A stretch of DNA of 37,062 bases from Gemmatimonadota bacterium (GTDB lineage: Bacteria; Gemmatimonadota; Gemmatimonadetes; Longimicrobiales; Longimicrobiaceae): NCBI GenBank assembly GCA_031260285.1, contig JAIRKD010000048.1:1-37062 (forward strand), given 5' to 3'. This document shows, in pieces, positions 7,492 to 15,164 of this stretch (positions are counted from its first letter, which is position 1; the number at the start of each line of letters is the position of its first letter). The translations under genes were made by a program, and so were the position numbers. The notes beneath the pieces were generated by a model. That model saw only the letters and a program-made list of their open reading frames with translations, ran no database searches and was not told where the DNA came from.

Positions 7492-8235
7492 GTGAGAGAT
7501 ATGATCCAGAGTGACACGGAATATACCAACCCCGAGGGGTTGCACGTCGGGATGATCATGGATGGCAATGGTCGCTGGGCGGCGGCGCGGGGTCAGCCCC
7601 GGCTCTTCGGCCACCGGCGTGGCGCAAAGGTGGTGACGGAGATGGTGGAAACGGCGCCGGCGCTGGGGATCGGTACGCTTACGCTCTACGCCTTCTCCTC
7701 AGACAACTGGAAGCGTCCGGCGCGCGAGGTATCGGGGTTGATGCGCCTCTTCCGCTCGTATCTCGCCTCTGAGACGGCGAGGTGTGTGGAGAATGGAGTG
7801 CGTCTGTGCATCATCGGTCGGCGGGATCGGCTTTCACCCGCGCTGATCCATGCCATCCAGGCTGCGGAACAGACAACCCGGGCGGGGAAACGCCTTCTGC
7901 TGCGGATCGCCATCGACTATTCCGCCCGCGATTCGATTGTTGCCGCGGCCCGGTGCGCGGGGGAATGCTTCCCCGGGAGCCGTGAGGAGTTCGGTGCGCT
8001 GATCGCCCGCGTGACAAACTCTCCGGTGGTACCGGAGGTGGATCTGCTCATCCGTACAGGCGGAGAACAGCGGCTCAGCGATTTCCTGCTCTGGGAGTGC
8101 GCCTACGCGGAGCTGGCATTTCCGGACTGCATGTGGCCGGAGATGGATGCACGCCGGCTGGGCAGGGTGATTGAGGACTTCCATTCGCGGGAGCGGCGGT
8201 TCGGAGGACTGGCTCACACCGCGGCGGCGAGCTGA
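7492..8235 (+). CDS. uppS: Polyprenyl (undecaprenyl-type) diphosphate synthase
   Basis: Cis-prenyltransferase adding isopentenyl units to farnesyl diphosphate to make the lipid carrier for peptidoglycan and other wall polymers. The 247-residue protein carries the family signatures: MDGNGRWA with catalytic Asp24, [18 protein letters not shown] and, near the end, [19 protein letters not shown]. The usual STENWKRP motif reads SSDNWKRP here, a conservative Glu-to-Asp change. The start is GTG at 7492 with GGAG six bases upstream; an in-frame ATG lies at 7501. Classical neighbours (frr, cdsA, dxr) are absent; it follows the regulator by 34 nt and may be in its operon. It could be a second paralogue rather than the housekeeping copy. 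Confidence 0.93.
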   Translation: MRDMIQSDTEYTNPEGLHVGMIMDGNGRWAAARGQPRLFGHRRGAKVVTEMVETAPALGIGTLTLYAFSSDNWKRPAREVSGLMRLFRSYLASETARCVENGVRLCIIGRRDRLSPALIHAIQAAEQTTRAGKRLLLRIAIDYSARDSIVAAARCAGECFPGSREEFGALIARVTNSPVVPEVDLLIRTGGEQRLSDFLLWECAYAELAFPDCMWPEMDARRLGRVIEDFHSRERRFGGLAHTAAAS

Positions 8236-8308
8236 CAGAGGCCACGCCCGGACTCTTTTTCCTCAGTCATTCCATCTTTCAACCGGTTGATCAGGCCGGT
8301 CAACGGCT

Positions 8309-8389
8309 CGCCCAGTCAGCCAGTCAGCGGGTAGGGGCGACCGGCCGGTCGCCCCTACGGACCCAGTCGCCCGGTCAGCCAGTCGGGGA
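8309..8389. repeat. Imperfect direct repeats flanking the family B palindrome
   Basis: Two 22-bp segments, 8309-8330 and 8368-8389, both reading CGCCC(A/G)GTCAGCCAGTC and differing at four positions, flank the palindrome at 8331-8358. The right copy is inside the end of gluQ-RS. Confidence 0.65.
8331..8358. repeat. Palindromic repeat, family B (GACCGGCCGGTC core)
   Basis: GTAGGGGCGACCGG followed directly by its exact reverse complement: a perfect 28-bp palindrome. Its last three bases but one, CTA at 8355-8357, form the TAG stop codon of gluQ-RS on the minus strand. Confidence 0.9.
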
Positions 8390-9320
8390 GTGTAACCGGT
8401 GTACCCGCCGGGGGAATCCGCGCCGGATCAAATCCGGCAACCAGATCAACAGGCATCACCTCGCGCGGTTTCTCCAGCAGACCACACGTCCAGGCGAGCC
8501 AGCCTACCAGCCGTTCCGGTGGGACTCCTCGTTCCCGGATCGCTCCGAGAGTCAGCGATCCTTCCCGTTTTGCCATCCGTTCCCCCGCCTCGTCCAGCAT
8601 AAGGGGCACATGCAGCCAGCGGGGTGGTTCGCGATCCAGTGCCTGATAGAGGAGCATCTGCCGCGCGGCGGAGGGGAGCAGATCAGCGCCACGCACAACG
8701 TGGGTGATCTCCATCATCAGATCATCCACAACCACAGCGAGCTGGTAGCTGGCAACTCCGTCCCGCCGGCGGATGACAAAATCCCCTGACAGTTTCTCCG
8801 GATCGAAGATGTGCTTCCCCTGGATCAGATCATCCACTACGACAGGCCGGGAGGGCACCCGGAAGCGCAGGGCGAAGTCTTCCGCCGCGGGGTCGAGCGG
8901 GCGCAGCCGGCAGCTCCCCGGGTAGGGCGGTCCCTCATCATCAACGCCATGGGGAGCACTCGCGGCGGCCGCGATCTCCCGCCGGCTGCAGGAACAGGAG
9001 TAGACCAGCCCCTTTGCGCGAAGGCGGTTGATGGCGTCCTCGTAAAGCTCCGTCCGCCGGGACTGGAGGTAGGGAGTGTGGGGACCTCCGACGTCGGGCC
9101 CTTCATCCCAGTCAAGACCGATCCATCGGAGGTCATGGGGCTGGGAGACGCGGTACTCATCGCGGACCCTGCCGAAGTCGAGATCCTCCACGCGCATGAC
9201 AAACATGCCGCCTGAAGCGCGGGCGTGCAGCCAGGCAAGCAGCGCGGTTCTCGCGTTTCCGAGGTGAAGATGACCGGTGGGGCTGGGCGCGAACCGACCG
9301 CGGGTCCGCGCCTCATCCAT
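8355..9320 (-). CDS. gluQ: Glutamyl-Q tRNA(Asp) synthetase
   Basis: Attaches glutamate to the queuosine base in tRNA(Asp), using a paralogue of the glutamyl-tRNA synthetase catalytic domain. The 321-residue length, lacking the anticodon-binding domain, separates it from GltX. Visible motifs: RFAPSPTGHLHLGNARTAL (HIGH-type, residues 8-26), the zinc-binding set CSCSRREI ... YPGSC, and the KMSKS-type loop ERMAKREGS. The ATG at 9320 follows the stop of the upstream acidic protein by two bases, so the pair is translationally coupled. The stop codon and last residues (LPDWLTGRLGP) lie in or next to the palindromic repeat and its flanking direct repeat, so the C-terminus may have been altered by that element. 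Confidence 0.93.
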   Translation of the reverse strand: MDEARTRGRFAPSPTGHLHLGNARTALLAWLHARASGGMFVMRVEDLDFGRVRDEYRVSQPHDLRWIGLDWDEGPDVGGPHTPYLQSRRTELYEDAINRLRAKGLVYSCSCSRREIAAAASAPHGVDDEGPPYPGSCRLRPLDPAAEDFALRFRVPSRPVVVDDLIQGKHIFDPEKLSGDFVIRRRDGVASYQLAVVVDDLMMEITHVVRGADLLPSAARQMLLYQALDREPPRWLHVPLMLDEAGERMAKREGSLTLGAIRERGVPPERLVGWLAWTCGLLEKPREVMPVDLVAGFDPARIPPAGTPVTLPDWLTGRLGP

Positions 9321-9322
9321 GG

Positions 9323-9895
9323 CTACAGCCCCTCAAGGAAGCGGTCCACCCGGGCCTCGTTTGCCGGGCGGGTGGAGCCCGCAAGCGCGGATTCAAGCAG
9401 GTCCGCGAGTTCTTCCGCAAAATTCTCCGGATGAACACGTTTGAGGCGGACCAGCGGCGCAAAGGTGAACAGAGCCGTAGCGGGGGGATCGGACTCCGGG
9501 TCCCCGGGCTCATCATCACCACGCCAGGCGTCGTCGGAGCCGCTCCCGTCGCGCCAGGGCTCCGTATCTTCCTCCTCCTCACCGTTCAGCTGTTCCGCGA
9601 GCTGCTGCCGGTCCACAGGCACCGCGAGGCCGACCATCGCGTGGACCTCATCGGATTCCTGCTCCGGCTCCTCCGCGAGAACGCCCAGCAGGACGGGAAT
9701 GTTCAGCATCTCCTGAAGCGCATTCACTGTTTCCCGGGAAAGGAAGGCGCGGAAGCTCGGGCGGAGGTTCTCCTCCGCAAAGAACGCCATCGGCAGAAGA
9801 TCCGAATCGTCGGGAACGAGACCTTCCCCATCAACCTGCTCCATCCGCAGGCGAACCTCATCTTCTTTCAGATATACATGCATTGGGTCATCCAC
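9323..9895 (-). CDS. Acidic protein of unknown function coupled to gluQ
   Basis: A 190-residue cytoplasmic protein without signal or membrane segment. It has a folded-looking N-terminal half (MHVYLKEDEVRLRMEQVD ... LSRETVNALQEMLNIPVLLGVL), a very acidic linker rich in Glu, Asp and Gly around residues 105-140 (NGEEEEDTEPWRDGSGSDD), and a C-terminal helical part (NFAEELADLLESALAG). I do not recognise the family. It is first in a two-gene unit with gluQ (two-base gap), which hints at a role in translation or RNA modification, but this is only a neighbourhood argument. GGGTGG just before the ATG may serve as ribosome-binding site. Confidence 0.7.
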   Translation of the reverse strand: MDDPMHVYLKEDEVRLRMEQVDGEGLVPDDSDLLPMAFFAEENLRPSFRAFLSRETVNALQEMLNIPVLLGVLAEEPEQESDEVHAMVGLAVPVDRQQLAEQLNGEEEEDTEPWRDGSGSDDAWRGDDEPGDPESDPPATALFTFAPLVRLKRVHPENFAEELADLLESALAGSTRPANEARVDRFLEGL

Positions 9896-9930
9896 CCGTG
9901 TTAGCGCCGGTCTGGCGTAGAGGTACCCCT

Positions 9931-9951
9931 CGGGTATTTTACCCGTATAAT
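9931..9951 (+). promoter_or_regulatory. -10 box with adjoining inverted repeat in the divergent promoter region
   Basis: TATAAT at 9946-9951 is a perfect -10 box for the dehydrogenase gene. Directly before it, CGGGTA-TTT-TACCCG (9931-9945) is an inverted repeat where a regulator could compete with polymerase; no good -35 box is visible, which fits activator dependence. The site also lies about 40 nt upstream of the divergent gene at 9895. Confidence 0.55.
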
Positions 9952-9975
9952 GCGGGTCCCCAGAACTGATTGAAA

Positions 9976-12879
9976 ATGCTGCCTGTTATCGATACCCCGC
10001 GGACCCCGGCGGTCCGCGCACTGGAAGCCGGTCTGCGAGAGAAGATTGTCGGTGAAGTTCGTTTCGACATCAAGTCCCGGCTGCTCTACAGTACCGACGC
10101 ATCGCTGTATCAGATCCTTCCGCTTGGTGTTGTGCTTCCCCGCAACGCCGAGGATGTGGAAACGGTGATGAAGCTCGCCGGGGAGGCGGGTGTTCCGGTT
10201 CTCCCCCGCGGGGGTGGCACCGCGCTCGCCGGGCAGACGGTTGCCGAGGCGGTGATCATCGACTTCTCGAAGTATATGAACAAGGTCCTCGAACTGGACC
10301 CCGAGAAGCGAATCGCACGGGTGCAGCCGGGGCTGCGGCTCGACCGGCTGAACCGCGCCGCCGCTCCACATGGCCTCCAGTTCGGTCCGGACCCCGCGAC
10401 CTTCCGCCAGTGTGCGCTCGGCGGGATGATCGGGAACAACTCCTGCGGTTCCCGGTCGCTGGTCTACGGAAAGACGGGCGATCATGTCCATTCGCTCCGC
10501 TGCTTTCTGCCCGATTCAACCTGCGTCGACCTCCGCCCGGTGGACCGGAAGCTGATCCCGACGCTTCCGGGCCGCGAAGGTGAACTCGCCCGGCAGGTTC
10601 TCAGCATCCTTGAACCCGAACGGGAACGGATACTCTCACGGTACCCGCGCGTTCCACGTCGCGTCTCGGGCTACAATTTTGACGCGATTCTGGAAGAAGA
10701 GAAGCTGAACCTCGCGAAGCTGATTGTGGGCAGTGAGGGAACGCTGGCCACTGTTGTGGAAGCGGAGCTGGGTCTCGTGCCGGTCCCGAACGCCCGGAGC
10801 CTGGTGCTCCTCTCCTTCCGGGAGCGGTGGACGTCGATGGACGCGATTCCCGCGATCCTTCCGGAAAGCGGGCTCTCTGCCCTGGAGATCGTGGACTCCC
10901 GGGTGCTGAACGGCGCCCGCGAGCTCTTCGAGTTCCGGGCTACGGCCTCGCTCATTCCTTCGGATGCGCTGGGCGTGCTCTTCTGTGAGTTTTCGGGGGA
11001 TTCACCCGCCGAGGTTGCCGCGCTTGCGCACGACTTCGCCGCCCGGGCGCCCCGCCTGCCGGGAACGCCCACCCCGCGCGTCTTCCTCGTTCCGGCCGAG
11101 CAGACCGCCGCCTGGTCGCTCCGTCAGCTTGCAACCGGCCTGCTCTACCGGACCACGGCCAGCCGCGATATCCGGCCGCAGGAGTTTGTGGAAGATACAG
11201 GCATCGCTCCCGAGAAGCTCGGCGCGTATACCCGCCGCTTCGAGGAGATCGTCCACCGCAATGGCACAACACTTGGCTTCTTCGGTCACGCGGGACAGGG
11301 CTGCCTGCACATCCGCGTGGATCTGAACCTCAAGCGTGGTGAAGACGTCCATCGGATGCGGGCGATTGCGCGCGATGTGGCAGAGCTGGTTGTCGAGTTC
11401 GGAGGCTCTCTCTCCGGGGAACATGGGGACGGCCTTTCCCGCAGCGAGTTCCTTCCCCTCATGTTCGGGCCGGAGATCATGCAGCTTCACCGTGAGGTGA
11501 AGGCCGTGTTTGATCCGGAGAACCGCGCCAATCCGGGGAAGATCGTGGAGACCCCGCCGATGACCGACAACCTTCGCTTCGGCGAGGAGTACCGGGCCAC
11601 CTCGCCGGAGACCTTCTTCGATTATTCCGAGGATGGCGGCTGGGACAAGGCGGTGGAGAAGTGCAGCGGCATGGCCGTCTGCCGGAAGCTGGATGTCGGC
11701 ACCATGTGTCCCTCATTCATGGTGACCCAGGAGGAGGAGAGCTCAACCCGTGGCCGCGCGAACAGCCTGCGCGAAGCGATGCGAGGCAACCTTCCGGGGA
11801 TGAAGAGCGAGGAGACGCTTGAAGCGCTGGATCTCTGCCTGGAGTGCAAAGCGTGCAAGACAGAGTGTCCGGTGGGTGTGGATATGGCGCGCTACAAGTC
11901 CGAGTTCCTGGCGCAGCACTACAAGGCGACGGGGAAGACACCGGCACCGGCGCTCTTCTTCGGGAAGATCCGGGACTTCGCGCGGATCGGCTCTCTGGCG
12001 CCGGGGCTGGCGAACTTCGGAAGCAGAATCGCCGCACCGGTACTCAAGCGGCTTGCCCATGTGGACCCGCGCCGGTCTCTGCCCGAAGTTGCGTCAACCA
12101 CATTCCGGCGTGAATGGGGGAAGACCGCGGGCGCACGTGCCGGCAGTCCGTCCGGGGAGAAGGCTCTGAAGGGACGTGTCATCCTGCTCGACGATACCTT
12201 CCACAACTACTTCGAACCCCGGCCACTCTCCGCGGCTGCCCGGGTGATCGGGCGGGCGGGGTACTCGGTTGAGCTGCCGGAGCGTCAGGTGTGCTGCGGC
12301 CGTTCGCTGATCTCCAAGGGGCTGCTTCCCGAGGCGAAGGAGACGCTCCGCGACCTGGTGGAAGTGCTTGCGCCCGCCGCCGAGGCGGGGATCCCGATTG
12401 TGGGTGTTGAGCCAAGCTGCATCCTCACCCTTCGGGATGAGCTTCCGGATCTGGTGAGTGGCCCGCGCGCCAAAGCAATTGCGAGCCAGACCTTCACCTT
12501 CGAGGAGTTCCTGGCCGGGCCCGCGGAGTACCAGCCGGGTCGGCTGGAGCGGAACGCGGTGGTTCACGGGCACTGCCACCAGAAGGCGCTGGTCGGGATG
12601 GAACCGACGCGGAAGCTTCTCTCGCGGGTGGAGGGGCTGGAGTACCGGATCCTCGATTCCGGTTGCTGCGGAATGGCAGGTTCCTTCGGCTACGAGGAAG
12701 GTCATTACGAGGTTTCCCGCGCGGCGGGTGAACGCGTTCTCTTCCCTGCGGTGCGCGCCGCGGAGGATCTGGTTGTGGCACCTGGCTTCTCCTGCCGTTC
12801 ACAGATCAAGGACTTCTGTGACGGACGGCGGGCGATCCATACGGCTGAACTGCTCGATCTGGCGGAACAGGCAAAGTAG
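9976..12879 (+). CDS. FAD-linked oxidase fused to Fe-S oxidoreductase (D-2-hydroxyacid dehydrogenase, YdiJ-like)
   Basis: A 967-residue fusion. The N-terminal half is an FAD-binding 4 domain (VLPRNAEDVETV, PRGGGTALAGQTV, FGPDPATFRQCALGGMIGNN) plus the FAD-oxidase C-terminal domain (GFFGHAGQGCLHIRVD, FDPENRANPGKI). The C-terminal half binds Fe-S clusters (CSGMAVCRK...GTMCPS; CLECKACKTECPVGVD) and has two CCG-type domains (QVCCGRS; GCCGMAGSFGYE). The same architecture occurs in E. coli YdiJ, a D-2-hydroxyglutarate dehydrogenase, and in D-lactate dehydrogenases, so it should oxidise a D-2-hydroxyacid and pass electrons to the quinone pool or a carrier. The exact substrate is not readable. A TTG at 9970 is the alternative start; neither has a strong ribosome-binding site. 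Confidence 0.92.
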   Translation: MLPVIDTPRTPAVRALEAGLREKIVGEVRFDIKSRLLYSTDASLYQILPLGVVLPRNAEDVETVMKLAGEAGVPVLPRGGGTALAGQTVAEAVIIDFSKYMNKVLELDPEKRIARVQPGLRLDRLNRAAAPHGLQFGPDPATFRQCALGGMIGNNSCGSRSLVYGKTGDHVHSLRCFLPDSTCVDLRPVDRKLIPTLPGREGELARQVLSILEPERERILSRYPRVPRRVSGYNFDAILEEEKLNLAKLIVGSEGTLATVVEAELGLVPVPNARSLVLLSFRERWTSMDAIPAILPESGLSALEIVDSRVLNGARELFEFRATASLIPSDALGVLFCEFSGDSPAEVAALAHDFAARAPRLPGTPTPRVFLVPAEQTAAWSLRQLATGLLYRTTASRDIRPQEFVEDTGIAPEKLGAYTRRFEEIVHRNGTTLGFFGHAGQGCLHIRVDLNLKRGEDVHRMRAIARDVAELVVEFGGSLSGEHGDGLSRSEFLPLMFGPEIMQLHREVKAVFDPENRANPGKIVETPPMTDNLRFGEEYRATSPETFFDYSEDGGWDKAVEKCSGMAVCRKLDVGTMCPSFMVTQEEESSTRGRANSLREAMRGNLPGMKSEETLEALDLCLECKACKTECPVGVDMARYKSEFLAQHYKATGKTPAPALFFGKIRDFARIGSLAPGLANFGSRIAAPVLKRLAHVDPRRSLPEVASTTFRREWGKTAGARAGSPSGEKALKGRVILLDDTFHNYFEPRPLSAAARVIGRAGYSVELPERQVCCGRSLISKGLLPEAKETLRDLVEVLAPAAEAGIPIVGVEPSCILTLRDELPDLVSGPRAKAIASQTFTFEEFLAGPAEYQPGRLERNAVVHGHCHQKALVGMEPTRKLLSRVEGLEYRILDSGCCGMAGSFGYEEGHYEVSRAAGERVLFPAVRAAEDLVVAPGFSCRSQIKDFCDGRRAIHTAELLDLAEQAK

Positions 12880-12931
12880 ACCTGCCCGCAGAAACTGGTT
12901 GTACGGAAGCTGATTACGAACCCGGGGCGGA

Positions 12932-12963
12932 CCCGGACGATCCGTTGATCCGGATTGTCCGGG
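12932..12963 (+). terminator. Hairpin after the dehydrogenase gene, probable terminator
   Basis: CCCGGACGATCCG (12932-12944) pairs with CGGATTGTCCGGG (12951-12963), one G-T pair, loop of six. Only a weak pyrimidine tract (CTCCTTC) follows, so termination would be moderate. Confidence 0.5.
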
Positions 12964-13035
12964 CTCCTTCACGGAACGACCGGAGATGACCGGGCACTCA
13001 TTCAAGATCGTCGGAGACTGTCGGAGATAATTCAG

Positions 13036-14532
13036 ATGCGCCCAACCACTCTCTTTGCATTTGCCCTGCTTCTCACCGTTTCCAGCGGCTGCGCGACGGT
13101 GGAAGGATTTGTCCGTCGGGGCGGCGGTGGGAGTGTTTCAACAGCAGGAATCGCCGCGGATCTGGACCGGATCTTTGATGATCCGGCAACGGAACGTGGG
13201 CAGTGGGGCGTGGTTGTGCGTTCACTTTCCACCGGAAAGACGGTGTACGCCCGGAACGCGGACCGCATGTTCCTGCCCGCATCCAACATCAAGCTGCTGA
13301 CAGGCGCCGCGATTCTGGAAACGCTTACCCCCGAGTACCGGTGGACAACCTCCATCTCGACCACCGGGCGGGTGGTGAACGGGGTGCTCCAGGGTTCACT
13401 GGTCATCAAGGGAACCGGCGACCCCACCTTCAGCGAACGGTTCTACCCCGGAGACGCGCGCACTGTTTTCCGGGAGTGGGCAGACAGCCTCCGCTCGCGG
13501 GGGATCCGCCGTGTTTCCGGTGGAATCATCGCCGTGGACTCAGCGTTTGCGGGACCCATCTACGGCCAGGGATGGATGTGGGATGACCTCCTGACTCCTT
13601 CCTCCGCGCCATACTCTGCGCTGCAGTTCAACGACAACGTCATTTCAGTCAGCCTCTACCCCAGCTCCTCGGAGATGCAGCCGGGTGTTGTGGTGGTGTC
13701 GCCGGTCACCCAGGCGGTCCGGGTGCTGAACGACACCCGGACGCTGGGAGCGGGAAATCCGAACGCGGTCACTCTCACCCGTGACGAAAACGGAACCGGG
13801 ATTGTTGTCGGCGGCCAGATCGCGATCGGTTCGCCGGAGGTCCGGAATACGGTAGCGGTCTCCAACCCGGTGACCTACTTCGTCACTGTGCTCCGGGAAA
13901 CGCTCCGCGAGGTGGGGATTGATGTGGAGGGCGCCGCCCTGATGCTCTCGGATCTGGAGCCGTACGATCCTCTTCTCCGGAACGCCGCGCCGCTCTTCAT
14001 CCATCAGTCACCGCCGCTTGCGGAGGTGCTGCCACAGATGATGAAGCCCAGCCAGAACCAGATCGCGGAGCTGATGTTCATGACCGTGGGCCGCGAGATC
14101 GGGGAGAACCCTACCGCGGAAGGTGCCACGGAGGTGATCAACGACCTGCTGCGCAGCTGGAGCATCAACCCGGCGGGGCTGCGGATGGTGGATGGCTCGG
14201 GGCTCTCCCGCTACAACCTCGCCTCGCCGGCGCTCCTCGCGGATGTGCTTGCGTACATGGACAAAAGCCATTGGCGCGAGATCTGGACAGCGTCCCTGCC
14301 CGTCTCCGGCCGGGATGGCACGCTGGCGGACCGCATGCACTCCCCGGCGCTGATTGACCGGATCCAGGCCAAGACGGGAACCGTCAACTCCGTCCGCAAC
14401 CTCTCGGGCTATCTTACAGCGCCGAGTGGTGAGCGGTTTGTGTTTTCGTTCCTCCTGAACGGCTCCCTCGCTCCGGCTTCCGAAGTGGACCGGATTGTGG
14501 ATACCGCTCTGTACCGTCTGACGCTGGACTGA
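13036..14532 (+). CDS. dacB: D-alanyl-D-alanine carboxypeptidase/endopeptidase, PBP4 type, lipoprotein
   Basis: Trims peptidoglycan by removing the terminal D-Ala or opening peptide crosslinks, outside the inner membrane. The 498-residue protein begins with a lipoprotein signal (FAFALLLTVSSGC, lipidated Cys19). The three serine-peptidase motifs of family S13 are in order: SxxK at Ser83 (PASNIKLLTG), SxN (KPSQNQIAE) and KTG (QAKTGTV), with a large domain inserted between the first and second, as in PBP4. GGAG at 13023-13026 supports the ATG at 13036. It converges with two minus-strand genes, one an M15 peptidase. The lipid anchor is a variation on the periplasmic soluble E. coli enzyme. Confidence 0.93.
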   Translation: MRPTTLFAFALLLTVSSGCATVEGFVRRGGGGSVSTAGIAADLDRIFDDPATERGQWGVVVRSLSTGKTVYARNADRMFLPASNIKLLTGAAILETLTPEYRWTTSISTTGRVVNGVLQGSLVIKGTGDPTFSERFYPGDARTVFREWADSLRSRGIRRVSGGIIAVDSAFAGPIYGQGWMWDDLLTPSSAPYSALQFNDNVISVSLYPSSSEMQPGVVVVSPVTQAVRVLNDTRTLGAGNPNAVTLTRDENGTGIVVGGQIAIGSPEVRNTVAVSNPVTYFVTVLRETLREVGIDVEGAALMLSDLEPYDPLLRNAAPLFIHQSPPLAEVLPQMMKPSQNQIAELMFMTVGREIGENPTAEGATEVINDLLRSWSINPAGLRMVDGSGLSRYNLASPALLADVLAYMDKSHWREIWTASLPVSGRDGTLADRMHSPALIDRIQAKTGTVNSVRNLSGYLTAPSGERFVFSFLLNGSLAPASEVDRIVDTALYRLTLD

Positions 14533-14548
14533 TCCGCCGCTTCTGTCT

Positions 14549-15091
14549 TCAGTTGTTCTCCAGATTCCGCTCCCGCCGGTTCTCCGGGCGTTGGGGCGGA
14601 ATCACGTCAGGCCGATGTTCGGACCGGACTTCCGGTCGAAGTGACGAATCGCGGGAGATCCGCTCTGCCTCTTCGTACTCCATATCCAGCATTCTGCCCA
14701 TCTTCCCGTTGATCCGGCCGAGAAGGATGCGGGAGGCGCGCAGGTCGTGGTTCGAGTTGATCAGCATCAGCGCCAGATCACCCGCACCCCAGAGGAACCC
14801 CGCAAAGACAATCAGCCGGGTTGCTTCGATCAACAGAGTGGGAACAGCCTCCATGCCCATCCGTACGACCCCGATGATCACCTCTCCGACAAGCAGAAGC
14901 ACCAGCAGTGCGCTGAGCATCTTGAAGAGCCGGGCAATATAGCGGAGGCCCTCATGGGGGCGCAGATCCTCATCGCGGACCGAGGCAAAGTCGGGGGCTG
15001 TGTCCCGTCTCTCTCCATCCCGATGATCCCGCCGTTCCTCCACCATCACCACCCTCTCGGGATCTGATTTCTTCCCTCTCCAGGAGACCAT
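14549..15091 (-). CDS. Two-helix membrane protein, unknown function
   Basis: A 180-residue protein: charged N-terminal segment of about 50 residues, two membrane helices (about 58-78, LSALLVLLLVGEVIIGVV, and 84-110, PTLLIEATRLIVFAGFLWGAG), then a charged, Arg/Glu-rich cytoplasmic tail of about 65 residues. GGAGAAAG eight bases upstream supports the ATG at 15091. It follows the M15 peptidase gene by 73 nt on the same strand, and probably shares its transcript. No family recognised. An internal ATG at 15046 is a possible alternative start. Confidence 0.72.
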   Translation of the reverse strand: MVSWRGKKSDPERVVMVEERRDHRDGERRDTAPDFASVRDEDLRPHEGLRYIARLFKMLSALLVLLLVGEVIIGVVRMGMEAVPTLLIEATRLIVFAGFLWGAGDLALMLINSNHDLRASRILLGRINGKMGRMLDMEYEEAERISRDSSLRPEVRSEHRPDVIPPQRPENRRERNLENN

Positions 15092-15164
15092 GGGTCTTTC
15101 TCCATTCCTGTTGCGTTGTTTCTTCCTCTCGTTGCTTCCCTTCCCTCACCCGATCAACCGCTGG

